From the NCBI RefSeq assembly GCF_027497495.1, contig NZ_CP114205.1, forward strand, positions 4,092,001 through 4,156,000: a stretch of DNA of 64,000 nt. Direction: 5' to 3'. Under the pieces are notes generated by a model, which saw only the letters and a list, made by a program, of their open reading frames with translations, had not been told where the DNA came from and did no database searches. Source of the DNA: Streptomyces tubercidicus. GTDB taxonomy: Bacteria > Actinomycetota > Actinomycetes > Streptomycetales > Streptomycetaceae. Below are positions 7,138 to 15,065 of the stretch, piece after piece. Both the position numbers and the translations under genes were made by a program. The first letter of the stretch is position 1; each line of letters opens with the position of its first letter.

Positions 7138-8271
7138 TCAGCTCAGCTGATGTGCCGCGAGCAGTTCGCCGAGGGACTCCTCGTGGGCGGCGGCGGGGCC
7201 GAGGGAGAGTTCGAGCTGTTTGGCCCAGGCGTGGTAGCGGTGCAGCGGGTAGTCCGTGTCGGCGCCGAAGCCGCCGTGCAGATGCTGGGCGGTCTGGACG
7301 ACGCGGCGTACGCCTTCCGAGGCCCAGATCTTGGCCACCGCGATATCTCCGGCGAGCGGTAGCGGGCCGTCTGCCTCGGTGGTGAGGCGCCAGGCGGCCT
7401 GCCAGAGGGTGGCTTCCATGGCGCGCAGGTCGATGAAGCGATCGGCGGCCTGGCAGGCGACGGCCTGGAAGGTGGCCACCGGGTACCCGAACTGTTCGCG
7501 CTTGCTGGTGTAGTCGCTGGTCATGGCCAGTACGCGGGTGCCGAGCCCCAGGGCGAGTGCGCAGGTGCCGGTGGTCAGAAGGTTGCGCAGCGACTCCCAG
7601 GCGGCGGGGTCGGTGATCGTTTCCCGGTCGCTGATACGTACGGAATCCAGCCGGACCTCGGCGTGCGGCTCTCCGCTGGTGGATATCTGGTCGTCGAATG
7701 TGACGCCCGGGTGGATGCGGGGGACGAGGGCGAGTACGGCCTGGCCGTCGGGGGTGTGGGCGGGGAGCAGGATCCGGTCCGCTGTCCGGGCCCAGGGGAC
7801 GGCGGTCTGGACGCCGTTGAGGACCCATTCGGTGCCCTCCTGCTGGGCTGCCACGGCGAGGTCGGCCGGTTCGTGTCCGGTGCGGCCGTGGGCGGCGACG
7901 GTCACGACGAGGTCCCCGGTGCCGATCCGGGGGAGCACCTCCGCGCACAGTTCGTCGGTCGCATAACGCTGGAGGGTGAGCGCGGCGGCTCCGGACTCCA
8001 GCAGCGGCACCCGTGCCAGCACCTTGGCTGATTCGCGCAGTACGAGGCAGAGCGCGATCGCGTCCAGGCCCGCGCCGCCGTGCTCGGGCGCGATCGGCAG
8101 GCTCAGCAGATCGGCGTCGCCGAGCTTGTGCCACAGCGCGCGGTCGAAGTCGTCGGCGACCGCACCGGGGGTGAGCGCCGGGCTGGGCACACTGTCCGGA
8201 GCGACCCCCGAGAAGACGGCCCTCGCCGCCTCGACGGCGGCTTGCTGCTCCTCGGTGAAGGTGAAGTCCAC
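7138..8271 (-). CDS. Acyl-CoA dehydrogenase family protein lacking the usual catalytic Glu
   Basis: The 377-residue protein has the acyl-CoA dehydrogenase fold with FTEEQQAAVEAAR at the N-terminus and the C-terminal flavin-contact region HLHGGFGADTDYPLHRY followed by WAKQLE. The usual catalytic-base segment YEGT is absent. That pattern is seen in actinobacterial FadE partners (ChsE-like) that form heteromeric enzymes with a second subunit, and in acyl-CoA dehydrogenases of altered specificity. The start is GTG at 8271 behind GGGAGGA; the longer frame has no ribosome binding site. It lies on the same strand as paaE but 314 bp downstream with its own operator-like dyad, so it is probably a separate transcript. 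The substrate is unknown. Confidence 0.85.
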   Translation of the reverse strand: MDFTFTEEQQAAVEAARAVFSGVAPDSVPSPALTPGAVADDFDRALWHKLGDADLLSLPIAPEHGGAGLDAIALCLVLRESAKVLARVPLLESGAAALTLQRYATDELCAEVLPRIGTGDLVVTVAAHGRTGHEPADLAVAAQQEGTEWVLNGVQTAVPWARTADRILLPAHTPDGQAVLALVPRIHPGVTFDDQISTSGEPHAEVRLDSVRISDRETITDPAAWESLRNLLTTGTCALALGLGTRVLAMTSDYTSKREQFGYPVATFQAVACQAADRFIDLRAMEATLWQAAWRLTTEADGPLPLAGDIAVAKIWASEGVRRVVQTAQHLHGGFGADTDYPLHRYHAWAKQLELSLGPAAAHEESLGELLAAHQLS

Positions 8272-8292
8272 TGCTCTGTCCTCCCACGCGGC

Positions 8293-8318
8293 ACCTTGAT
8301 CTGACGAAGCGTCAAGGT
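8293..8318. promoter_or_regulatory. Operator-like dyad upstream of the acyl-CoA dehydrogenase gene
   Basis: Two overlapping palindromes are present: outer arms ACCTTGA (8293-8299) and TCAAGGT (8312-8318), and an inner TGACG-AAG-CGTCA (8302-8314). They lie 22-47 bp upstream of the start codon at 8271, where a TetR-like repressor would block transcription. The cognate regulator is not identified. Confidence 0.55.
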
Positions 8319-8585
8319 AGAACAGGTTGCAGGAATTGGGAATGGTGGAAGCGGTGGAAGCGGTGGAGGCGGGACCTCGCTCTCTGTCGTGAAGTGCGGC
8401 TCGGACCGGCGCCCCCGGATTCAGGCCGGGACGGCGCACAGGCGTTGTGCGGCGGCCGGTTCCGAGGTGCTGGCCTGGTGCGCCGCCCTGGTGGGCGGAC
8501 CGGGGCGGCGGATGGTGCGGTGCCCGCGCCCGGATCGTGGCGCGGACCGCGCGGGTGGGTCCTATGGGCCCATGCCCTATGGCTG
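8319..8585. other. Remainder of a gene-free stretch between paaE and the acyl-CoA dehydrogenase gene
   Basis: Together with the dyad this is a 314-bp gap. It contains a 9-bp tandem repeat GGTGGAAGC present three times (8344-8370, last copy GGTGGAGGC) and otherwise nothing I can support. No clear terminator for paaE is visible apart from a short ATGGGCCCAT palindrome near 8564. Confidence 0.5.
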
Positions 8586-9632
8586 CTACCGGTCGAAGTC
8601 CAGCTCGACCTTTTCCGTGACCGGGTGGGACTGGCAGGCCAGGACGTACCCCGCGTCGACCTCGTCGGATTCCAGGGCGAAGTTGCGGTCCATGCGGACC
8701 TCGCCTGAAACCAGGAAGGCGCGGCAGGTGCCGCAGACGCCGCCCTTGCAGGCGTACGGGGCGTCCGCGCGGTTGCGCAGGACTGCTTCCAGCAGCGATT
8801 CGCTGTCGTGGACGGGCCAGCTGCCGGAGCGGCCGTCGAGGGTGGCGGTCACGGTGCTGTGCGCGGGCGTGGCGGTTGCGGGGGCGGTCGGGGTGCCGTT
8901 GTCGACGTGGAATATCTCTTCGTGGATGCGGGTGCGGGGCACATCGAGGGCGCACAGGGCGCGCTCGGCGCCCTGGACCAGGCCGTAGGGGCCGCAGAGG
9001 TACCAGCCGTCGACGGAGTCGATCTTCAGGAGTGCGGGGAGGAGGGAGCGGAGGCGGGCCTCGTCCAGGCGGCCGGAGGGCAGACCGGCCTGTTGTTCCT
9101 CGCGGGAGAGGGTGTGGATGAGCTGGAAGCGCTGGGGATAGCGGTCCTTGAGGTCGGCTACCTCCTCCAGAAACATCGTTGACGCCGCCGTACGGTCACT
9201 GCGGATGAGGCAGAAGCGGGCGTCCGGCTGCTGGGCGAGCAGGGTGGCGGCGATGGACAGCACGGGGGTGATGCCGCTGCCCCCGACGATCCCGACGAAA
9301 TGTCCGGGGCGCGGTTCGAGGGTGAACCGGCCCGCCGGGGCCATGACGTCGACGGTGTCGCCGACCGCCAGTTCCTTGAGCGCGTAGGTGGAGAAGACAC
9401 CGTCCTCGACCAGCCGGATGCCCACCCGCAGTACGGGCTGGTCGGTCGCGGGGGTGCAGATGGAGTACGTACGGCGGATCTCCTGGCCGTCGACCGATCT
9501 GCGCAGCGCGATGTGCTGCCCGGGGGTGTGCCGGAAGGTCGTGCGCAGCTCGGGCGGGACCGCGAAGGTGACGGCCACCGCGTCGTCCGTGAGCCGCTCG
9601 ATCTCCCGGACCTGGAGCGGGTGGAACATCAC
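8586..9632 (-). CDS. paaE: 1,2-phenylacetyl-CoA epoxidase reductase subunit PaaE
   Basis: PaaE is the NADPH-dependent flavin/iron-sulfur reductase that feeds electrons to the diiron epoxidase PaaABC. At 348 residues it shows the ferredoxin-reductase flavin motif RTYS (54-57), the pyridine-nucleotide loop GGSGITP (117-123), CGPYG (213-217) and a C-terminal plant-type 2Fe-2S domain with Cys295, Cys300, Cys303 and Cys333. Start: ATGATG at 9632, preceded by AAGGAG and overlapping the paaD stop by four bases, so translation is coupled. It is the last gene of the paaABCDE operon. Confidence 0.97.
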   Translation of the reverse strand: MMFHPLQVREIERLTDDAVAVTFAVPPELRTTFRHTPGQHIALRRSVDGQEIRRTYSICTPATDQPVLRVGIRLVEDGVFSTYALKELAVGDTVDVMAPAGRFTLEPRPGHFVGIVGGSGITPVLSIAATLLAQQPDARFCLIRSDRTAASTMFLEEVADLKDRYPQRFQLIHTLSREEQQAGLPSGRLDEARLRSLLPALLKIDSVDGWYLCGPYGLVQGAERALCALDVPRTRIHEEIFHVDNGTPTAPATATPAHSTVTATLDGRSGSWPVHDSESLLEAVLRNRADAPYACKGGVCGTCRAFLVSGEVRMDRNFALESDEVDAGYVLACQSHPVTEKVELDFDR

Positions 9633-10126
9633 AACTCCTTGAAGTGGTCGAAGGGTTCGAGGCAGGACTCACAGCGGCGCAGTGCCTTGCACGCCGTGGA
9701 GGAGAACCGGCTGAGCAGGGTGGTGTCGGTGGATCCGCAGTGGGGACAGCGGATGGTGAGGTCGACGGCGACCGGTCCGCCGGCCGGGCCCGTGGGGCGT
9801 GGCGGTGCGATACCGAAGGCGGCGAGCTTGCGACGGCCCTCGGCGGTGATCGCGTCCGTCGTCCATGGCGGGCTGAGGACCGTACGGACCTCGACCTCGG
9901 GGATGCCGTGGTCGTGCAGTACCCGCTCTATGTCGGCCGACATGGACTCGATGGCGGGGCAGCCGGTGTAGGTCGGGGTGAGCTGCACCTCGACCCGGCC
10001 GGGGGCCGTGAGCTGCACACCGCGCACTACGCCCAGCTCGGCGAGGGTGAGCACCGGCAGTTCGGGGTCGGGAACGGAGCCGGCCAGCGCCAGCAGTTCC
10101 TCTTCGAGGGCGGTGGTGGTCACCAT
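9629..10126 (-). CDS. paaD: Phenylacetyl-CoA epoxidase maturation protein PaaD
   Basis: The 165-residue protein combines an N-terminal DUF59/MIP18-like domain (DPELPVLTLAELGVV, then TPTYTGCPA) with a C-terminal zinc-ribbon-like segment (CPHCGS ... CKALRRCESC). PaaD is needed for assembling or repairing the metal centres of the PaaABCE complex, as inferred from its relation to Fe-S assembly proteins. Its start overlaps the end of paaC by seven bases and its stop overlaps paaE, so it lies inside the polycistronic unit. Confidence 0.95.
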   Translation of the reverse strand: MVTTTALEEELLALAGSVPDPELPVLTLAELGVVRGVQLTAPGRVEVQLTPTYTGCPAIESMSADIERVLHDHGIPEVEVRTVLSPPWTTDAITAEGRRKLAAFGIAPPRPTGPAGGPVAVDLTIRCPHCGSTDTTLLSRFSSTACKALRRCESCLEPFDHFKEL

Positions 10127-10839
10127 GTCGCCCCCGGGTGGCTGCGGTGGAGGTGCTGCATCTCGGCGAGCAGCCGTCCGAACGATTCGGTGTGCAGGCC
10201 CTGGCGGCCCGCGCCCGCCCGCCAGGCGCCCTGCCTGGGGCCTTCGGGGACGGCGAGGGTGGCCTGCTCCAGGGTGGCGGTAACGCGGACGGTCCAGTCA
10301 TCGTGCAGCGCCGACCAGGGCACCGTTTCCAGTCCGTCCACCGGCTCGAAGAGTTCACCGGTGAACTGCCACAGGGAATCCAGGGCGCACTGCATCCGGG
10401 TGTGGCTCTGCTCCGTGCCGTCGCCGAGGCGCAGCGTCCACTGGTGGGCGTGGTCGCGGTGGTAGGCGACCTCCTTGACGGCCTTCCCGGCCAGCGGTGC
10501 CAACTCGCTCTCGGTTGTGGCGAGATGGTCGAACAGCAGCTCCTGGTAGGTGGAGAAGTAGAGCTGGCGGGCGATGGTGTGGGCGAAGTCGCCGTTGGGC
10601 TGTTCCACGAGCTGGAGGTTGCGGAACTGCCGCTCCTCGCGCAGATAGGCCAGCTCGTCCTCGTCACCGGCCAGTGAGAGCAGTACACGGGCCTGGCCGA
10701 GCAGGTCCAGCGCGATATTGGCCAGTGCCACTTCCTCCTCCAGGACCGGGGCGTGGCCGGCCCACTCGCCCAGGCGGTGGGAGAGGATCAGGGCGTCGTC
10801 CCCGAGCGGCAGGGCCGGGGTGGCGGTGAGGTTCCTCAA
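10120..10839 (-). CDS. paaC: 1,2-phenylacetyl-CoA epoxidase structural subunit PaaC
   Basis: PaaC is the non-catalytic ferritin-like partner of PaaA. From the TTG at 10839 the protein is 239 residues, close to the roughly 248 of E. coli PaaC, and aligns through LILSHRLGEWAGHAP, LGQAR, VEQPNGDFA, KAVKEVAYH and the C-terminal LAEMQHLHR...PGATW. No ATG or GTG lies nearby in frame; the TTG overlaps the paaB stop (TTGA), which fits translational coupling. A longer in-frame extension into paaB has no homology. The functional call is secure; the exact start is inferred. Confidence 0.94.
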   Translation of the reverse strand: MRNLTATPALPLGDDALILSHRLGEWAGHAPVLEEEVALANIALDLLGQARVLLSLAGDEDELAYLREERQFRNLQLVEQPNGDFAHTIARQLYFSTYQELLFDHLATTESELAPLAGKAVKEVAYHRDHAHQWTLRLGDGTEQSHTRMQCALDSLWQFTGELFEPVDGLETVPWSALHDDWTVRVTATLEQATLAVPEGPRQGAWRAGAGRQGLHTESFGRLLAEMQHLHRSHPGATW

Positions 10840-11147
10840 AGGTGATGCACCCCGTCCGGGATCTCGTAGAAGGTCGGGTGGCGGTAGGGCTTGTCGCCGG
10901 CCGGCTCGAAGAAGGCGTCCTTCTCGTCCGGCGAGGAGGCGGTGACCTGCGCCGAGGGCACCACCCAGATGGAGACGCCTTCCGAACGGCGGGTGTAGAG
11001 GTCGCGGGCGTTGCGCAGCGCCATTTCGGCGTCCGGTGCGTGCAGGCTGCCGGCATGGGTGTGCGAGAGACCGCGGCGGCTGCGGACGAAGACCTCCCAC
11101 AGCGGCCAGTCGGTGGCCGCGGCGGCGGCGGGGCGTGGAGTCGTCAT
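10836..11147 (-). CDS. paaB: 1,2-phenylacetyl-CoA epoxidase subunit PaaB
   Basis: The 103 residues match the small PaaB subunit: WEVFVRSRRGLSHTHAGSLHAPD, in part, then ALRNARDLYTRR and a GVSIWVV strand ending FYEIPDGVHHL. PaaB bridges PaaAC dimers and is required for the full epoxidase. It overlaps paaA by four bases (ATGA) and paaC by four, so stoichiometric coupled synthesis is likely. Confidence 0.96.
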   Translation of the reverse strand: MTTPRPAAAAATDWPLWEVFVRSRRGLSHTHAGSLHAPDAEMALRNARDLYTRRSEGVSIWVVPSAQVTASSPDEKDAFFEPAGDKPYRHPTFYEIPDGVHHL

Positions 11148-12094
11148 CGGGTGGCCTTCCCGTGCTTGGCCGCGTGGGCGGCGGCTGCCTCGCGGACCCA
11201 GGCGCCGTTCTCATGGGCCTGTCGCCGCCGGCTGATGCGTTGTGCGTTGCAGGGGCCGTTGCCCTTGAGGACCTCGCGGAACTCGGCCCAGTCGATCGGG
11301 CCGAAGTCCCAGTGACCGCGCTCGTCGTTCCACGTCAGGTCCGGGTCGGGGAGCGTCAGCCCGAGGGCTTCGGCCTGGGGGACGCAGATGTCCACGAAGC
11401 GCTGGCGGAGCTCGTCATTGGAGTGCCGCTTGATCTTCCATGCCATGGACTGCGCGGAGTGCGACGACTCGTCGTCCGGCGGGCCGAACATCATCAGCGA
11501 CGGCCACCACCAGCGGTCCACCGCGTCCTGCGCCATCGCGTGCTGCGCTTCGGTGCCGCGGCTGAGGGCCAGCAGGAGTTCGTAGCCCTGGCGCTGGTGG
11601 AAGGACTCCTCCTTGCAGATGCGGACCATGGCGCGGGCGTAGGGGCCGTACGAACACCGGCACAGCGGGACCTGGTTCGTGATCGCCGCGCCGTCGACCA
11701 GCCAGCCGATGGCTCCGACGTCGGCCCAGGTCAGGGTCGGGTAGTTGAAGATCGAGGAGTACTTCTGGCGGCCGGAGTGCAGCTTGTCCAGCAGTTCGTC
11801 GCGGCTGGTGCCGAGGGTCTCGGCGGCGCTGTAGAGATACAGGCCGTGGCCGGCCTCGTCCTGCACCTTCGCCATCAGGATCGCCTTGCGGCGCAGGGAC
11901 GGCGCCCGGGTGATCCAGTTGGCCTCCGGCTGCATGCCGATGATCTCGGAGTGGGCGTGCTGCGCTATCTGCCGCACGAGTGTGGAGCGGTAGGCGTCCG
12001 GCATCCAGTCCCGCGGTTCGATGCGCTCTTCCGCGGCCACGGTGGCGTCGAATACGGCCTCTCGGGCCATCTCTTCCGGCGCGATCGTCGTCAT
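11144..12094 (-). CDS. paaA: 1,2-phenylacetyl-CoA epoxidase catalytic subunit PaaA
   Basis: PaaA is the diiron monooxygenase subunit that epoxidises the aromatic ring of phenylacetyl-CoA. The 316 residues contain the carboxylate/His iron ligands in DEAGHG (near residue 103) and in EESFHQR (near 185), plus WWWPSLMMFGPPDDES. I chose ATG 12094 (protein starts MTTIAPEE) behind GAGGGGG; the ORF extends 15 codons further up, across no homologous sequence. It is the first gene of paaABCDE. A PaaR-type palindrome begins 23 bp upstream, so induction by phenylacetyl-CoA through the PaaR gene at 18418 is likely. Confidence 0.97.
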   Translation of the reverse strand: MTTIAPEEMAREAVFDATVAAEERIEPRDWMPDAYRSTLVRQIAQHAHSEIIGMQPEANWITRAPSLRRKAILMAKVQDEAGHGLYLYSAAETLGTSRDELLDKLHSGRQKYSSIFNYPTLTWADVGAIGWLVDGAAITNQVPLCRCSYGPYARAMVRICKEESFHQRQGYELLLALSRGTEAQHAMAQDAVDRWWWPSLMMFGPPDDESSHSAQSMAWKIKRHSNDELRQRFVDICVPQAEALGLTLPDPDLTWNDERGHWDFGPIDWAEFREVLKGNGPCNAQRISRRRQAHENGAWVREAAAAHAAKHGKATR

Positions 12095-12117
12095 GTGGTG
12101 CCCCCTCGCTGCTCCCG

Positions 12118-12135
12118 ACCGACCGATCGTTCGGT
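12118..12135. promoter_or_regulatory. PaaR-type operator in the paaA promoter
   Basis: ACCGACCGATCGTTCGGT is an 18-bp palindrome with one mismatched pair. The same box occurs between paaN and paaH (16824) and, weaker, before bkdA (19756). It matches the TetR-type PaaR site as I know it from other actinobacteria. Confidence 0.8.
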
Positions 12136-12166
12136 TCAATGGTGAGTGGGCGGACCTCGGGTGTCA

Positions 12167-12181
12167 AGCCTGTGGATAACT
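12167..12181 (+). promoter_or_regulatory. DnaA-box-like motif
   Basis: AGCCTGTGGATAACT is identical, in the opposite orientation, to 3473-3487 and contains a perfect TTATCCACA on the minus strand. It lies 31 bp from the PaaR operator and 58 bp before the DUF5819 gene. Confidence 0.5.
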
Positions 12182-12239
12182 CAGGTGAGCTGTGCCCGGT
12201 GGGGCCGCGTAGGTACGGTTCCGAGGCGGAGTCAGCCGC

Positions 12240-12935
12240 ATGGATTCTGGGAACGGGGCGGGAATGCAGTCATACGGGGACGAAACGCGGTCACTGGCCG
12301 CGCTCTCGCTGCCCTCGCGGATCGTCATCGGAGTGGCGGCCTGCGTCATCGCGGTCGCGGTCGCGATTCATCTCGCGATGATGTTTCTGCATGTCGCGCC
12401 GTCGAACACGCTCAGCAAACAGCAGGGCGCTCTGATCAGCGACTACGTCTATCCCGAGTACGAGCAGAACTGGAAGCTGTTCGCACCCAATCCCCTCCAG
12501 CAGAACAGCGCGGTCCAGGTCCGCGCACACCTGCGCAGCGAGGAGGGAGCCGCCCGGACCACCGGCTGGACCGATCTGACCGCCCGCGACGGCCAGGACA
12601 TCCGCCACAACCCGATGCCCAGCCACACCCAGCAGAACCAACTGCGCCGCGGCTGGGAGCTCTTCGTCAACACCCACAACGCGCAGAACCGCCCGGTCGG
12701 CCTGCGCGGTGAGCTGTCCGAGCGCTACATCCGGCGGATCGTGCTGGCCCGGATAGCGGGCGAGTGGACCAGTAGCGGCGACCGCATCGAGCGGATCCAG
12801 GTCCGCTCGCAGACGACGGCGGTCCGGCCGCCGCCGTGGAGCACCGAGAAGATCAACGACAAGCCCGTTTTCCGCGTGCTGCCCTGGTGGCAGGTCACCA
12901 CCGCCGACCTGCCCGAGGGGGCGACCCACCAGTGA
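12240..12935 (+). CDS. DUF5819 family membrane-anchored protein
   Basis: This 231-residue protein has one N-terminal transmembrane segment (about 27-53, rich in Ile/Val/Ala) followed by an extracytoplasmic domain with LFAPNPLQQNS, a motif I associate with DUF5819. ATG 12240 has GGAG at nine bases; an internal ATG at 12264 preceded by GGGCGGGA is an alternative. Its stop overlaps the start of the HTTM-domain gene, so the two are co-translated. The function is unknown; the fixed pairing suggests the secreted domain works with the HTTM membrane protein. Confidence 0.8.
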   Translation: MDSGNGAGMQSYGDETRSLAALSLPSRIVIGVAACVIAVAVAIHLAMMFLHVAPSNTLSKQQGALISDYVYPEYEQNWKLFAPNPLQQNSAVQVRAHLRSEEGAARTTGWTDLTARDGQDIRHNPMPSHTQQNQLRRGWELFVNTHNAQNRPVGLRGELSERYIRRIVLARIAGEWTSSGDRIERIQVRSQTTAVRPPPWSTEKINDKPVFRVLPWWQVTTADLPEGATHQ

Positions 12936-14329
12936 TGTCACCGACGCCCCAGCAGCCTCAGCAGACGCCCGGCGCATCGCAGCCCCCGCACCCCACCGAG
13001 CAGACCGACGTGCCTCAGCCAGCGCCGGCATCACAGGCGCCCCAGGAGCCCGCCCCGTACGAGGAGACCCGGATCGAGCGCGCCATCGGGCGCGGCTTCC
13101 GGTACGCGACCGGCCGGGCGCTGGCCCCGTACCAGACCGCGGTGATCCGGATCGGCTTCTCGGTGACCTGGCTGCTCTTCCTGCTGCGGGAGTGGCCGCA
13201 CCGCGCGGTGCTCTACGGGCCCGACAGCCCCTGGAGCCTGGACATGGCGCGCCGTCTGCTGGACGGCAACCACGCCTTCTCCGTACTGCCCTGGTCCGAC
13301 GGCCGCGGCTGGTTCGAGTGCGTCTACCTGCTGGCCATCGTGGCCAGTGCGCTGCTGATGCTCGGCTGGCGCACCCGCACCATGTCGGTGCTCTTCATGG
13401 TCGGTGTGCTCTCGCTGCAGAACCGCAGCATCTTCATAGGGGACGGCGGCGACAACGTCATCCACCTGATGTCGATGTATCTCGTGCTGACCCGGTGCGG
13501 GCAGGTCTGGTCGCTGGACGCACGCCGTGCGAAGCGGGCCGCGGCCGCCGCGGGCGAGACCGGCGAAGCGCCCACCGGCTCCCGCGATCTGCCCGGCATC
13601 ATCCTCTGGGCCGTGCTCGGCCTCGCCCTGGCCGTCGCCCAGCTGGGCGGCAACTACGGCCTCAGCTGGTTCGGCGACGGCCCGTTCCCGCACCTCGGCT
13701 GGAGCCTGGTGTTCTGGGGGCTGTGGGCGACGCACGGTCTGTGGTGGGCGGTGCAGCGGTACGCGCCCGGCGAGCCGCGCGTCGTACTGGACACCCTCGC
13801 CAAGCTCGCCCACAACGGCGCACTGCTGGTGATCATGATCGAGGTCTGTCTGATCTACGCCACCGCCGGCTGGTACAAGATCCAGGGCAGCCGCTGGCAG
13901 GACGGCACCGCGGTCTACTTCCCGATGCATCTGGACTACTTCTCCCCCTGGCCGGCGCTGTCCGAGATGCTGGGCAGCAACGGCGTGATGATCATGCTGA
14001 TCACCTACGGCACGGTGATCGTGCAGGTCGCCTTCCCGTTCACGCTCTTCAACCGGCGGCTGAAGAATGTGCTGCTGGTCGCGATGATCTGTGAGCACCT
14101 CTCGATCGCGTTCCTGCTGGGGCTGCCGTTCTTCTCGCTCGCGATGATCACCGCGGATGCGGTCTTCCTGCCGACGAACTTCCTGACCTGGCTCTCCGCG
14201 CGCCTCTCCGGCCTGCGCGAACGACTGTTCTCGCGCGGCGGACCGGCCCGTCCGGCCGGCGGATCCGGCGATGGTGAGCCGGACGGCCGTACGGAGCACA
14301 GCGGCGGTGGCCATACGCTCGTGGGGTGA
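12935..14329 (+). CDS. HTTM-domain (vitamin K carboxylase-like) membrane protein
   Basis: The 464-residue protein begins with a Pro/Gln-rich cytoplasmic tail of about 50 residues and then has roughly eight to nine hydrophobic segments between residues 65 and 425, starting with IRIGFSVTWLLFLLRE and including YATAGWYKIQGSRW. This is the HTTM domain shared with vitamin K-dependent gamma-carboxylase. ATG 12935 shares one base with the DUF5819 stop; an in-frame GTG three bases earlier is possible. The final 30 residues are hydrophilic. The carboxylase catalytic residues cannot be confirmed by eye, so enzymatic activity is open. It is co-translated with DUF5819 upstream and overlaps the TrmH gene downstream. 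Confidence 0.82.
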   Translation: MSPTPQQPQQTPGASQPPHPTEQTDVPQPAPASQAPQEPAPYEETRIERAIGRGFRYATGRALAPYQTAVIRIGFSVTWLLFLLREWPHRAVLYGPDSPWSLDMARRLLDGNHAFSVLPWSDGRGWFECVYLLAIVASALLMLGWRTRTMSVLFMVGVLSLQNRSIFIGDGGDNVIHLMSMYLVLTRCGQVWSLDARRAKRAAAAAGETGEAPTGSRDLPGIILWAVLGLALAVAQLGGNYGLSWFGDGPFPHLGWSLVFWGLWATHGLWWAVQRYAPGEPRVVLDTLAKLAHNGALLVIMIEVCLIYATAGWYKIQGSRWQDGTAVYFPMHLDYFSPWPALSEMLGSNGVMIMLITYGTVIVQVAFPFTLFNRRLKNVLLVAMICEHLSIAFLLGLPFFSLAMITADAVFLPTNFLTWLSARLSGLRERLFSRGGPARPAGGSGDGEPDGRTEHSGGGHTLVG

Positions 14330-15000
14330 GCAGCGAGAAAACCGCCCCCGCCGAGCCCCTCCAGTACGACGAGGGGTACGGGCCCCAGATCGGCGTCGGG
14401 CCGCACCCGGAGCCCTGGCCGCAGGACGAGCGGTTCGACCCCGAGCTGCTCGCCCATGGCGACCGCCGCAATGTCGTCGACCGCTACCGCTACTGGACGC
14501 GCGAGGCGATCGTCGCCGACCTGGACACCCGTCGCCATGACTTCCATGTCGCCGTCGAGAACTGGGGCCACGACTTCAACATCGGCTCGGTCGTCCGGAC
14601 CGCGAACGCGTTCCTGGCCAAGGAGATCCATATCGTCGGGCAGCGGCGCTGGAACCGTCGCGGCGCGATGGTGACCGACCGCTACCAGCATGTCCGCCAC
14701 CACCCGGACACCGCCGACCTCACCGCCTGGGCGGCGGCCGAGGAGCTGCCGATCATCGGGATCGACAATCTCCCCGGCTCCGTACCGATCGAGACGACCG
14801 AGCTGCCGCGCCGCTGTGTGCTGCTGTTCGGCCAGGAGGGGCCGGGGCTGACCGAGGAAGCGCGCCGGCACGCCTCGCTGGTCTGCTCGATCGCGCAATT
14901 CGGCTCCACCCGGTCGATCAACGCGGGGGCCGCGGCCGCCATCGCGATGCATGCCTGGATCGGCCGCCATGCGCGGATCGAGGGGCCGGGCGCCCTCTGA
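14326..15000 (+). CDS. TrmH/SpoU-family RNA 2'-O-methyltransferase
   Basis: The 224-residue protein carries the three SPOUT motifs: NIGSVVRTANAF (about 86-97), LLFGQEGPGL (about 164-173) and STRSINAGAAAAIAM (about 190-204), whose deep trefoil knot binds S-adenosylmethionine. Members methylate ribose of tRNA or rRNA; the target cannot be told. The GTG at 14326 overlaps the HTTM stop by four bases. A TACGCT box six bases before the GTG could give an additional leaderless transcript independent of the operon. It converges on paaN. Confidence 0.9.
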   Translation: MSSEKTAPAEPLQYDEGYGPQIGVGPHPEPWPQDERFDPELLAHGDRRNVVDRYRYWTREAIVADLDTRRHDFHVAVENWGHDFNIGSVVRTANAFLAKEIHIVGQRRWNRRGAMVTDRYQHVRHHPDTADLTAWAAAEELPIIGIDNLPGSVPIETTELPRRCVLLFGQEGPGLTEEARRHASLVCSIAQFGSTRSINAGAAAAIAMHAWIGRHARIEGPGAL

Positions 15001-15031
15001 CGGGCCCCGGTCCCACCCGCGGCCCCGGTGA

Positions 15032-15055
15032 GGGCCCAGGAACGGTCCCGGGCCC
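15032..15055. terminator. Possible bidirectional terminator between trmH-like gene and paaN
   Basis: A GGGCCC...GGGCCC inverted repeat with an interrupted GG/CC extension lies in the 65-bp gap between convergent genes. It has no T-run, as is common in high-GC actinomycetes. Confidence 0.4.
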
Positions 15056-15065
15056 ATCCAGCCGG

